Source: Gemmatimonadota bacterium (GTDB lineage: Bacteria > Gemmatimonadota > Gemmatimonadetes > Gemmatimonadales > GWC2-71-9). Taken from it: 64,000 nucleotides of DNA. The position numbers and the translations under genes are program-made. Every line of letters starts with the position of its first letter. Position 1 is the stretch's first letter. The DNA lies in assembly GCA_016713435.1 (NCBI GenBank), contig JADJPD010000022.1, positions 62,001 to 126,000 on the forward strand. Reading direction: 5' to 3'. The notes beneath the pieces were generated by a model. The model saw nothing but the letters and a program-made list of their open reading frames with translations. It did not search any database and was not told the origin of the DNA. Shown here piece after piece: positions 1 to 8,237 of this stretch.

Positions 1-1152
1 GAGCGGCAGCACCGTCCACGGATCCTGCTCGGTCTGCTTCATGCCGAGGGAGATCTTCTCCTCCGACTCGTCCACCTTGAGCACCACGGCCTCGATGGTC
101 TCGCCGATGGAGACGATCTTCGAGGGATGGCGGACGTTGCGGGTCCAGCTCATCTCGCTGATGTGCACGAGGCCCTCGATCCCCGGCTCGAGCTCCACGA
201 ACGCGCCGTAGTTGGTGATCGAGACCACCTTGCCCTGCACGCGGGTGCCCACCGGGTAGCGCTCCGCCACCTTCTGCCACGGGTACGGCTGGAGCTGCTT
301 CATGCCGAGGCTGATGCGCTCACGCTGCCAGTCGATGTCGAGGATCTTGACCTCGACTTCCTTCCCGATGGCCACCATCTCGGTGGGGTGCGACACGCGG
401 CCGTACGACATGTCGGTGATGTGCAGCAGGCCGTCGACGCCGCCGAGGTCGATGAACGCGCCGAAGTCGGTGATGTTCTTGACGATGCCCTTCCGCACCT
501 GGCCGACGGCGAGCTCCTTCATCAGGTGCTCGCGCTTGTGCGCCCGCTCGTTCTCGAGGATCACGCGGCGGCTGACCACGATGTTCCGCCGGCGCTTGTT
601 GAGCTTGATGATCTTGAACTCGTAGGTGCTGCCGAGGAGCTCGTCGATGTTCGGCACCCGGCGGAGCGCGATCTGGCTCCCCGGGAGGAACGCGTCGACG
701 CCCATCAGGTTCACCACGACGCCGCCCTTGATCTTCTTGACGAGCGTGCCCTGCACCGGCTGGTCCGACTCGTGGGCGACCTTGATCTTCTCCCACACCC
801 GCATGAAGTCGGCCTTCTTCTTGGAGAGGACGACCGCCCCCTCCTGGTCCTCGAGGTGCTCGAGGAAGACTTCCACCTCGTCGCCGGGGTTCGGGGTCTC
901 CTTGAACTCGTCGAGGGGCACGCTGCCCTCCGACTTGAACCCGACGTCGAGGATCACGGCGCTCTCGGTGACGCGCAGGACCTTCGACTTGACGATCTCG
1001 CCCTCGACGATCTGGGACATCGTCCCTTCGTACATCGAGAGCATCGCCTCGTACTCGTCCTCGGTGTAATCCTCGTCGTAGAGGTCCGGGCGGACGCGGA
1101 GGCCAGTGGGGGTGGCGAGCTTCTGGGAGAGGTCGCGCTGCGTGGTAGTCAC
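1..1152 (-). CDS. rpsA: 30S ribosomal protein S1 (5' part; runs off the window)
   Basis: Ribosomal protein S1 recruits mRNA to the 30S subunit. The first 384 residues are present, read from a GTG at 1152 that has GAGG 11 nt upstream. At least four S1 (OB-fold) repeats are visible. The third contains ITDFGAFIDLGGVDGLLHI and the fourth ITNYGAFVELEPGIEGLVHI, the classic S1 signature. The C-terminal repeats lie beyond base 1. It follows cmk on the same strand after 145 bp, the common cmk-rpsA order, but that gap holds a good promoter of its own. No frameshift is seen in the visible part. Identification is near certain. Confidence 0.97.
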   Translation of the reverse strand, partial: MTTTQRDLSQKLATPTGLRVRPDLYDEDYTEDEYEAMLSMYEGTMSQIVEGEIVKSKVLRVTESAVILDVGFKSEGSVPLDEFKETPNPGDEVEVFLEHLEDQEGAVVLSKKKADFMRVWEKIKVAHESDQPVQGTLVKKIKGGVVVNLMGVDAFLPGSQIALRRVPNIDELLGSTYEFKIIKLNKRRRNIVVSRRVILENERAHKREHLMKELAVGQVRKGIVKNITDFGAFIDLGGVDGLLHITDMSYGRVSHPTEMVAIGKEVEVKILDIDWQRERISLGMKQLQPYPWQKVAERYPVGTRVQGKVVSITNYGAFVELEPGIEGLVHISEMSWTRNVRHPSKIVSIGETIEAVVLKVDESEEKISLGMKQTEQDPWTVLPL

Positions 1153-1167
1153 TGCGGGGTGCCTCAA

Positions 1168-1183
1168 CTGGTGGCCGCACCAG
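1168..1183 (-). promoter_or_regulatory. Hairpin just 5' of the rpsA ribosome binding site
   Basis: Six-base perfect stem CTGGTG/CACCAG around a 4-base loop, ending a few bases before the GAGG of rpsA. S1 represses its own translation in other bacteria through leader structures. That this stem does so here is inference. Confidence 0.35.
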
Positions 1184-1248
1184 ACCGGCTGCGGGCAGAG
1201 GTGAAAGAAGCCCCGGCCGGACGGAAGTGCCCGGATGGGGAGCCGCCA

Positions 1249-1277
1249 AACATAGTTGTGGTGGGGACTTACGGCAA
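1249..1277 (-). promoter_or_regulatory. Probable sigma-70-type promoter of rpsA
   Basis: On the minus strand, TTGCCG (1277-1272) is separated by 17 bp from TATGTT (1254-1249). Each box matches the consensus at 4 of 6 positions and the spacing is ideal. It would give a 5' UTR of about 90 nt for rpsA. It lies in the cmk-rpsA gap, so rpsA can be made separately from tyrA-aroA-cmk. Confidence 0.5.
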
Positions 1278-1297
1278 GCCGACGGGAGGGTTTCCGG

Positions 1298-1987
1298 TCA
1301 GCCCGGGCGCGTCATCCGCGCCCGGGCCAGGTCCACGATCTCCGCCACCTGCTCGGCGAAGGTCAGCGCGGTGCCGTCGAGCGGCACGGCGTCCTCCGCC
1401 ATCCGGAGCGGGGCCACCGGGCGCCCGGAATCCGCCGCATCCCGCGCCGCGAGGAGACTGGTCTCCTGCGCCAGCTCGGCGTCCCCCACCGCCTGCCCGC
1501 GCTGCGTGAGCCGGCGGGCGGCGCGGGTGCGGGGCGAGGCGGTCAGGAACACCTTGAGCGTCGCATCGGGGAACACCACCGTGCCGATGTCCCGCCCGTC
1601 CACCACCACCGGCTGCCCCGCCCCCGGCAGCGCCCGGAGCCGCTCATTCACCCACTCGCGGATCTCCGGCACCGCCGAGACGGCCGAGACCATGCCGGTG
1701 ACGGGCGCGCTGCGGATGGCCTCGTCCGCCGGCTCGCCGCCCAGGTAGACGCTGAAGCCGGTGCCGTCGTACAGCAGCGACAGGCCGCGGCGCTCGGCCT
1801 CGAGCAGGATGGCGTTGGCGTCGAGGGGGGCGCCGGGCGTGGCGCCATGCTCGAGGGCGACCAGCGTCACGCCGCGATAGAGCGCCCCGGAGTCGAGGTG
1901 CGCAAACCCCAGCGCCTCCGCCACGGCGCGCGCGGTGCTCGACTTGCCGCTCGCCGCGGGCCCATCGATGGCGATGACGTGCGCCAC
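1298..1987 (-). CDS. cmk: Cytidylate kinase
   Basis: Phosphorylates CMP and dCMP to the diphosphates using ATP, in the cytoplasm. It has 229 residues, normal for the family. The N-terminal P-loop is GPAASGKSS (residues 9-17), followed by the substrate-site sequence DSGALYRG, and further on the family motif DGRDIGTVVFPDA. The start is the GTG at 1987, three bases after the aroA stop, so the two are probably translationally coupled. The order aroA-cmk-rpsA is widespread in bacteria. Nothing odd in the frame. Confidence 0.96.
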   Translation of the reverse strand: MAHVIAIDGPAASGKSSTARAVAEALGFAHLDSGALYRGVTLVALEHGATPGAPLDANAILLEAERRGLSLLYDGTGFSVYLGGEPADEAIRSAPVTGMVSAVSAVPEIREWVNERLRALPGAGQPVVVDGRDIGTVVFPDATLKVFLTASPRTRAARRLTQRGQAVGDAELAQETSLLAARDAADSGRPVAPLRMAEDAVPLDGTALTFAEQVAEIVDLARARMTRPG

Positions 1988-1990
1988 GGC

Positions 1991-3261
1991 TCAACGCCCG
2001 CGGATGGCCTTGAGCATCGCGGGGAAGCCCGGGAAGCTCACGGCGGCGCAGGCCATGTTGTCCACCCGCACCCGGGCGCCCGGCACGGTGCCGAGCACGG
2101 CGAAGGCCATGGCGATGCGGTGATCCGCCTCGGTGTGCACGGTGCCGGCGGGGACCAGGTTCGTGCCCTCGACGTGCAGGTCGTCGCCCTGGACCTCGGC
2201 GTGGCCGCCGAGGCGCCGGATGTTCTCGGCGATGAGGCCGAGGCGGTCGCTCTCCTTGACCCGAAGCTCGCCCACCTCGCGGAAGATGGTGGTGCCGCGC
2301 GCGCGGGTGGCGAGGGCGGCGAGCATCGGGATCTCGTCGATGAGGCCGGGGATTTCCCGGGGCGTCACCTCGGTGGCCACGAGGGATTCGCGGGCGTGAC
2401 GACCAGGTCGGCCACGGGCTCGCCATGGAGCTCCTCGACGCCATCCACCTGCACGCGGGCGCCCATGCGCCCGAGCACCTGCAGGAAGCCGACGCGCGTC
2501 GGGTTGACGCAGACGCCGGTGATGCGGAGTTCCCCGCCCTCGGCGAGGACGGCCGCGCCGACGGGGAACATGGCCGAGGACGGGTCGCCCGGGACCTGCA
2601 TGTCGAAGGGCGCGAGGTGGCCGGTGGGGTCGAAGTGGATCCAGCCGTCGGGCGCGTCCTCCACCGAGTAGCCGAAGGCGCGGAGCAGCCGCTCGGTGTG
2701 GTCGCGCGAGCGGCCGTGCGGCTCGCGCACCGAGACGCCGACGCCACCGACCATGCCGGCGAGGAGGAGGCAGCTCTTGATCTGCGCGCTCGAGACGGGC
2801 ATCTCGTGGCGCAGCGCCTTGAGCTTGCCGCCCTGGATGCTGAGGGGAAGCGTGCCCCGCTCGTTGGTCTCGGTGATGCGGGCGCCCATCTGCGCGAGCG
2901 GCACCGTGACCCGGCGCATGGGCCGCTTCCGGAGCGACGCATCCCCCGTGAGCGTGGCCTTGAAGCCGTGGCCGGCGAGGAGGCCGAGCAGGAGCCGCGT
3001 GGTGGTGCCGGAGTTGCCGCAGTTGAGCGTGGTCGCGGCGCGGCGGAGCTTGCCGCGGCCCTTCACCGTCACCACCCGTCCCTCACCGAGGGGCGAGACT
3101 TCGGCGCCGAGCTGGCGGAGCACCCGCGCGGAGGAGCGGGCGTCGAGCGAGGTGAGCATGCCGCCGATGTGGCTCTCCCCCTTGGCCATGGCGGCGAAGA
3201 GGAGGGCGCGATGCGACAGGCTCTTGTCGCCGGGCACCCGGATGGAACCGCGGACCTGCAT
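1991..3261 (-). CDS. aroA: 3-phosphoshikimate 1-carboxyvinyltransferase (frame broken once)
   Basis: EPSP synthase, the sixth step of the shikimate pathway, joining PEP to shikimate 3-phosphate. It starts at ATG 3261 with the N-terminal motif VPGDKSLSHRALLF, followed by NCGNSGTTTRLL. The second half carries LRVKESDRLG and DHRIAMAFAV, the normal C-terminal signatures, but in a different frame. The switch is at about 2375-2395, between VVTPAN and VATEVTPREIPG. The locus is 1271 nt, one base short of a multiple of three, so a single base is missing, most likely a sequence error. It sits downstream of tyrA and upstream of cmk. Confidence 0.93.
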
Positions 3262-3469
3262 GGCAACCTCGGGCGGGGCGGGCGGCGGACACTGGGGCGG
3301 GCGGCGGGGACTAGGTGGGCGCAGTCTTTCCCCGCCAGAGCCGGAGACCGGAGGGCCGCAGAGGACCTGCGCGCCTCGGGGGGCGGCGGGTGCCGGCAGC
3401 ACGGGGGCTGCGCAACGAGCCGCTCACCGGGCCGGGCGGCGAGCCGCCCTCCAGCCAGACCTGCGGCCC
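3262..3469. other. Gap between tyrA and aroA with hairpin and repeat-like sequence
   Basis: No gene is seen. A perfect hairpin GGGCGGC-GA-GCCGCCC lies at 3434-3449. Just beyond it, at about 3474-3496, is CTCCGCGCCTCTGCGGTGA, which resembles a short intergenic repeat that I recall from many unrelated genomes. The rest is G-rich without features. The hairpin could terminate tyrA transcripts, but no T run follows. Confidence 0.4.
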
Positions 3470-4356
3470 TCAAGTGCTCCGCGCCTCTGCGGTGAACAGG
3501 GCCGGAGCGGCGGTCGAGGGCCTGGCGGAAGCGGGCGGCCTCCTCGAGGTAGGCGGTCAGCTTCACGCGGTCGCCCGCGGCGATGAGCGTCCGGAGGGTG
3601 GTGAGGTCGGCGGTGGCGGCGTCGAGGGTCTCGAGGAGCGGGCGCTGGTTGAGCAGGAAGATCTCGGTCCACATCTCCGCCGGGCTCGCGGCGAGGCGGG
3701 TGGTGTCGCGGGCGCCGGTGCCGTAGGAGGCGCCGCCCAGGCCCGGGGCGCCGGCGAGGACATGGCCGAGCGCGCTGGCCACCGCCTGCGGGAGGTGGCT
3801 GGTCCAGGCCAGCTGGCGGTCGTGGGTCTCGGCGTCCACCAGCACGGGGTGCGCCCCGAGGACGGCGGCCCAGAAGTCCATGACCTCGCGCGCGGCGTGG
3901 TCGCCGTCGGGGCCGGTGGGGCAGACGTAGGTGAGGACGCCCGTGAAGCGGTCGGGCGTGGCGCCGGCCCAGCCGGCCAGGTGGGTGCCGGCGAAGGGGT
4001 GGGCGCCGGCGAAGCGGGCGCCGAGGCCGGCGGCCACGGCGCGCGCGTTGACGGCGGCCTTGATGCTGGCCACATCGGTGACGAGCGCGCCGGGCGCCAG
4101 GTGGGGGCCGAGCCGGCCGAGGAGGTCGAGGATCCCGCCCGGCGGGGCGGCCAGCACCACGAGCTCGGCGCCCTGCACCGCCTGCTCGGGGGTCAGGGCG
4201 ATGTCGTGCAGCGCCCCGGCCTGGAGGGCCTGCACCGCGTCGCCGCGGTCGGGGGCGAAGCCGACGACCCGGGGGAATCCCGGCGCGGCGGGCCTGCCAC
4301 GCGAGGGACCCGCCGATGGCACCGAGCCCGAGGACGGCGAGGGAGGCTGGACGCAT
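3470..4356 (-). CDS. tyrA: Prephenate dehydrogenase (frame broken; 3' end uncertain)
   Basis: NAD(P)-dependent oxidative decarboxylation of prephenate in tyrosine synthesis. The ATG at 4356 begins a Rossmann nucleotide-binding stretch VLGLGAIGGSLAW. After about 30 residues the frame must change, at about 4270-4290 near a CCCCC run, to continue RVVGFAPDRGDAV. Further motifs are VTDVASIKAAV, FAGAHPFAGTH and YGTGARDTTRLAASPAEMW, typical of the PDH family. The catalytic His is in the HPFAG segment. After LTAYLEEAARFRQAL the frame stays open into aroA. A TGA in the third frame at 3470-3472 would give the usual length of about 295 residues, so a second indel near 3500 is likely. The stop given here is inferred. 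Confidence 0.85.
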
Positions 4357-4491
4357 GCCGGGAAAGGTTCAGGAATGGGGCGCGCGGACGATAGTAAGGG
4401 ATGATCGGGGCGGAGGCCCGCGGAGCGAAACGTAGCCCGGCCTGCAAGTTGCCTCAACCAAAGGGGTTGGCGTGTTGCCGCCCCGTACCGG

Positions 4492-6711
4492 ATGGACCCG
4501 GGAGTCCTCGTGGCGCAACCCGTCGCCCCCGTGGCCGCGCAGGCGGCCGACAGCTGGATCGCCCAGACATTGGTGGACGCCGGGGTCCTGGACCGCACCC
4601 GGGCGGATGCGCTGCTGCTCGACAGCGGCGGGAAGTCGGTCTGGCAGCGCGCGGTGGACCAGGGGCTCACCACGGACGAGCGCATCGCCCGCGCGGTGGC
4701 CATGCAGTTCCGCCTGAAGCTGGCGGACCTCGCCTCGGCCGATCCGCGGCTGGCCCAGCTGGTCCCCGAGCACGTGGCGCGGAAGCACCAGGTGCTCCCG
4801 CTCTCCGCCGACGACCGCAAGATCCGCCTCGCCACCGCCGACCCGCGCGACCTGAACGCCGAGCAGGCCATCGGCTTCCTGACGGGGCGCGACGTCGAGT
4901 TCCTCGTGGCGCCGCCCGCCGCCCTGCACGCCCGCATCGACGAGATCTACCGCCCGGAGCGCAGCATCGAGCGGCTGCTGGAGCGGCTCGAGCCGGCGCA
5001 GGTGGAGGCGGTGGTGGAGGAGGCCTTCCCCGAGACCCGCGACCCGGTGCTCGACGCCCCGGTCGCCAAGCTCGTGGACGCCATGATCTGCGAGGGCGTG
5101 CGCCAGGGGGCGAGCGACATCCACGCCGAGCCCGAGGAGACCGCCACCGTGGTGCGCTACCGCGTGGACGGGGTGCTCCGCGAGGTGATGCGGCTGCCGA
5201 GCTCGGCGGGCGGGGCGCTGGTGCGCCGGGCCAAGATCTTCGCCCGGCTCGATCCCACCGACCCGCTGCATCCGCAGGACGGCCGCGCCTCGATCCGGGT
5301 GGACGGGCAGCAGGTGGACCTGCGCGTGTCCACGCTGCCGATCGCGCGGCGCGGCGAGAAGGTGGTCATCCGCATCCTCGACAAGACCAACCTGCGCGCC
5401 AACGTCGAGGACATCGGGCTCAGCACGACGGAGCACACGCTGCTCACCCGGCTGCTGGGCTACCGCGAGGGGATGCTGCTGGTCACCGGCCCCACCGGGA
5501 GCGGCAAGACCACCACGCTCTACGCCGCGCTCAACCAGCTCAAGACGGGCCGCGTCAACATCGTCACCGTGGAAGACCCGGTGGAGTACGACCTGCCCGG
5601 CGTCTCCCAGATCCAGGTCAGCGAGGCGCAGGGGCTCACCTTCGCCTCGGCGCTCCGCTCGGTGCTGCGGCAGGACCCCGACATCGTGCTGGTGGGCGAG
5701 ATCCGGGACCTCGAGACGGCGAAGACCGCGGTGCAGGCCGGCCTCTCCGGCCACTTCGTGCTCTCGACGCTCCACACCAACGACGCGGCCAGCGCCATCG
5801 TGCGGCTGCGCGACATGGGGGTGGAGAGCTTCAAGATCGCCTCGGTGCTCAAGGGGATCGTGGCGCAGCGGCTGGTGCGGAAGGTGTGCGAGGAGTGCGC
5901 GGAGCCGATCACCTCGATGGACCTCCCGCCCGACGCGCGCCCGCCCGCGGACTGGCGCGCCAACCCCGTCCTCCGCCGCGCGGTGGGCTGCAAGGCCTGC
6001 GGCGGCACCGGCTACCGGGGCCGCATGGCGGTCATCGAGATCCTCCCCATCGGGGAGGAAGTGGGCCGCGTGATTGACAGCGGTGCCACGCCCGACGTGA
6101 TTGCACAGGCCGCCCGGCGGCACGGGATGGGCTCCCTCTGGGAGAGCGGCCTGCACCGCATGTGGCAGGGCAAGACCACGGTCGAGGAGCTGGTCCGCGT
6201 GCTCGGCGAGCGGGTGCACGAGGACGGCACCACGGCGCCCAACCGGCCCAGCGTGATGCTGGTGCCCTCGGAGGTGCGCGCCGCGGTGAACGAGGCGGAG
6301 CACAGCGCCGCCCCCGCCGCCGGGGTCACCCCGGAGGGGAAGCCCCGGATCCTCATCGCCGACGACGACGCGCAGATGCGCCGCCTGCTCCGCGCCGTGC
6401 TCGAGCGCGAGGGCCTGGCCTGCACCGAGGCGGCCGACGGGCTGGAGGCGCTGGAGCAGGTGGCCGCGCATCCGCCGAGCCTGCTGCTGCTCGACATGGA
6501 CATGCCGCGGCTCGACGGCCTCGGCGTGATGGAAGAGCTGGGCGCGCACGTGAGCACGGCGCAGCTGCCGGTCATCATGCTCACCGCGCGCGGCGACGAC
6601 ACCGAGAGCCGCGCCCTGGAGCTCGGCGCGCAGGACTACCTCAGGAAGCCCGTCCGCCCCACCGCGCTCTCCGCGCGGGTCAAGGCGGTGCTCAAGCGGG
6701 TCAAGGCGTAG
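4492..6711 (+). CDS. Type IV pilus/type II secretion ATPase (PilB/GspE) fused to a response-regulator receiver
   Basis: Hexameric traffic ATPase that powers pilus or pseudopilus assembly at the inner membrane. It has 739 residues. An N-terminal MshEN/GspE-N domain spans about 20-150. The ATPase core has Walker A GPTGSGKTTTLYAAL near residue 333, the Asp box TVEDPVEYDLPG and Walker B PDIVLVGEIRD, plus LSTLHTNDAAS. Next comes a four-cysteine zinc motif (CEEC, then CKACGGTGYRGR). Unusually, from about residue 615 there is a complete CheY-like receiver: IADDD, phospho-acceptor DMDMPRLDG and the Lys in YLRKPV. Plain PilB/GspE proteins end near residue 570. The ATG at 4492 lacks a clear ribosome binding site; a GTG at 4510 is an alternative. 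It heads a four-gene plus-strand operon that ends in a pilin. Confidence 0.93.
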   Translation: MDPGVLVAQPVAPVAAQAADSWIAQTLVDAGVLDRTRADALLLDSGGKSVWQRAVDQGLTTDERIARAVAMQFRLKLADLASADPRLAQLVPEHVARKHQVLPLSADDRKIRLATADPRDLNAEQAIGFLTGRDVEFLVAPPAALHARIDEIYRPERSIERLLERLEPAQVEAVVEEAFPETRDPVLDAPVAKLVDAMICEGVRQGASDIHAEPEETATVVRYRVDGVLREVMRLPSSAGGALVRRAKIFARLDPTDPLHPQDGRASIRVDGQQVDLRVSTLPIARRGEKVVIRILDKTNLRANVEDIGLSTTEHTLLTRLLGYREGMLLVTGPTGSGKTTTLYAALNQLKTGRVNIVTVEDPVEYDLPGVSQIQVSEAQGLTFASALRSVLRQDPDIVLVGEIRDLETAKTAVQAGLSGHFVLSTLHTNDAASAIVRLRDMGVESFKIASVLKGIVAQRLVRKVCEECAEPITSMDLPPDARPPADWRANPVLRRAVGCKACGGTGYRGRMAVIEILPIGEEVGRVIDSGATPDVIAQAARRHGMGSLWESGLHRMWQGKTTVEELVRVLGERVHEDGTTAPNRPSVMLVPSEVRAAVNEAEHSAAPAAGVTPEGKPRILIADDDAQMRRLLRAVLEREGLACTEAADGLEALEQVAAHPPSLLLLDMDMPRLDGLGVMEELGAHVSTAQLPVIMLTARGDDTESRALELGAQDYLRKPVRPTALSARVKAVLKRVKA

Positions 6712-6725
6712 CCAAGGACGGCGTG

Positions 6726-7103
6726 ATGGCCACCATCCTCATTGTCGAGGACAACCCCGACAACATGAAGCTGTTCCGCACCCTGCTCGGGCTGCGCAAG
6801 CACGTCGTGGTGAGCCTGGAGAGCGGCGACGGGCTGCTGCCCGCGCTCGCGGAGGCCAAGCCGGACCTGGTGCTGATGGACATCCAGCTGCCAGGGAAGG
6901 ATGGCTTCGAATTGCTACAGGAGATCCGGGGGTCGGCGCACGCGGGGCTCCGGGTGGTGGCCCTGACGGCCCACGCGATGGCCGGGGACCGGGAGAGGGC
7001 CTTACAGGCCGGGTTCGACGGGTATATTACTAAGCCCATCGATATCCGCTCCTTCCCCGAGCAGGTGGCACGCGCCCTGGGGGGAGAGCAAGTCGCCCAC
7101 TAG
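6726..7103 (+). CDS. Single-domain response regulator (DivK/CheY-like)
   Basis: A 125-residue stand-alone receiver. The acidic pocket is IVEDN at residues 6-10, the phospho-acceptor Asp lies in VLMDIQLPGKDG, the Thr in ALTAHA, and the Lys in YITKPI. The VEDNPDNMKLF start is the style seen in DivK and in receivers of hybrid kinases. It has no output domain, so it must act by protein contact. It begins 14 bp after the PilB-receiver fusion (ATG 6726, with an in-frame GTG just before), so both receivers come from one transcript. No partner kinase is adjacent; the nearest one in the window is the hybrid kinase at 19824-22080. Confidence 0.92.
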   Translation: MATILIVEDNPDNMKLFRTLLGLRKHVVVSLESGDGLLPALAEAKPDLVLMDIQLPGKDGFELLQEIRGSAHAGLRVVALTAHAMAGDRERALQAGFDGYITKPIDIRSFPEQVARALGGEQVAH

Positions 7104-7112
7104 CAGGTGCCG

Positions 7113-7658
7113 ATGGCCCAGCCGCCACGCCCGAGTGGTCCCCAGAAGCCGCCGCGTCCGTCAGCGGCCGCCGCGTCCAGCCAGCCCAACGACCGGCGGG
7201 CCCTCCTCGAGGCCTACCAGGACGTGGTGCGCTCGGAGGCGGAGAAGAAGGCCGCGGGCCCGCCGGTGCGCGAGGGGCCGGCCTCCCGCGCGCCGTTCTG
7301 GGTGGTGACGCTGCTGCTCGCCGCCGGCCTGTCGGCGCTCCTGCTCCTCCGGCCCCCCTGGCTCTTCACCTCGCCGCCGCCGGAGTCGCGGGCCATGCAG
7401 GAGGCGAGCCTCCGGGTGCAGATGTTCGTGGAGATCGACCGGCTGGAGCGCTTCCGCACCCAGGCCGGCCGCGCCCCCGCCAGCGCCACCGAGGCGGGCC
7501 TCGGCGCGGGCTCCGACCTCACCTACGAGCCGACGCCGAGCGGCTACCGGCTCACCGGCCGCAATGGCCCCGTGACCCTCACCTACAACTCGGGCACGCC
7601 GCCGGCCGAGTTCCTGGGCAACGCTTACCAGGTGGTTCGCGCGCGGGGGGGACAATGA
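7113..7658 (+). CDS. Single-pass membrane protein of the pilin operon, unknown function
   Basis: About 181 residues. The N-terminal 60 residues are Pro/Ala-rich, followed by a hydrophilic stretch DRRALLEAYQDVVRSEAEKK. One strong membrane helix follows (FWVVTLLLAAGLSALLLL, about residues 63-80), then a 100-residue domain rich in T, G and Y that should be periplasmic. I do not recognise the family. The position between response regulator and pilin, with a 4-bp ATGA overlap to the pilin, suggests an accessory or pilus-platform role; that is inference. An in-frame GTG at 7107 is an alternative start. Confidence 0.75.
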   Translation: MAQPPRPSGPQKPPRPSAAAASSQPNDRRALLEAYQDVVRSEAEKKAAGPPVREGPASRAPFWVVTLLLAAGLSALLLLRPPWLFTSPPPESRAMQEASLRVQMFVEIDRLERFRTQAGRAPASATEAGLGAGSDLTYEPTPSGYRLTGRNGPVTLTYNSGTPPAEFLGNAYQVVRARGGQ

Positions 7659-8110
7659 GGAACCGACGGGGCTGGACGCTGATCGAGCTGATGGTGGTGA
7701 TGGTGGTGCTGGGGCTGCTGTCCTCGCTCGCGGTGCTCAAGTGGATCGACCTCTCGCGCACGGCGTTCGCGGCCAAAATCGCGAGCCAGTTCACGCTGGT
7801 GCGCCTCGCCGCCTACAACTACGAGGCGGACCACCAGAACCAGTGGCCGGCGGAGCAGTCGGCGGGGATCGTGCCGCCGGAGATGATGCCGTACCTGCCG
7901 AGCGGGTTCTCGTTCGACCAGGGGATGTACAAGCTGGACTGGGACAACCGGACCCCGGAGATGATGCCCTACCAGATCGCCATCTCCATGACGACCACGG
8001 ACGCGCGGCTGATGAACGTGGTGGGGGTGAACCTCGGCTCCAAGGCGCCCTACTTCCGCGCCGGCAACCGGCTCACGTTCATCCTGATCGACCCGAACGG
8101 CAACTACTAG
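7655..8110 (+). CDS. Type IV pilin-like / pseudopilin protein
   Basis: It has 151 residues and a class III signal: a short basic leader MRNRRG, then the prepilin peptidase site G|WTLIELMVVMVVLGLLSSL, with the invariant Glu at mature position 5 and a hydrophobic helix. Mature position 1 is Trp where Phe or Met is usual. The C-terminal part has no cysteine pair and is rich in aromatic residues. It overlaps the previous gene by ATGA, and two strong hairpins follow the stop. It is probably assembled by the PilB-like ATPase encoded three genes upstream. Whether it is the major pilin or a minor pseudopilin cannot be told. Confidence 0.88.
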   Translation: MRNRRGWTLIELMVVMVVLGLLSSLAVLKWIDLSRTAFAAKIASQFTLVRLAAYNYEADHQNQWPAEQSAGIVPPEMMPYLPSGFSFDQGMYKLDWDNRTPEMMPYQIAISMTTTDARLMNVVGVNLGSKAPYFRAGNRLTFILIDPNGNY

Positions 8111-8129
8111 GGAACCCTCCGCATCGAAC

Positions 8130-8218
8130 GCGCGGCCCTTGGGCCGCGCCCGCCCGCGATCCCGACGGGCGGCGCTGGGGGGAGAACGACGAAAGGCGCG
8201 GCCCTAGGGCCGCGCCTT
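8130..8218. terminator. Paired hairpins between convergent pilin and ppk2 genes
   Basis: Two long GC-rich palindromes. One is 8130-8149 (9-bp stem, GCGCGGCCC/GGGCCGCGC). The other is 8193-8218 (13-bp arms, AAGGCGCGGCCCT/AGGGCCGCGCCTT). They occupy the gap between two convergent genes and could stop transcription from both sides. Only short T runs flank them. Confidence 0.6.
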
Positions 8219-8237
8219 CGATTTGGGAGGGGAATGA

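Noticed and set aside
127..1509. 460-residue open frame on the plus strand across rpsA and cmk
   Set aside because: Antisense shadow. rpsA and cmk motifs on the minus strand explain the region; the translation is Ala/Val/Leu/Arg strings without a domain. Many similar long antisense frames in this GC-rich window were rejected for the same reason (for example 36624-38600 plus and 45831-47750 plus).
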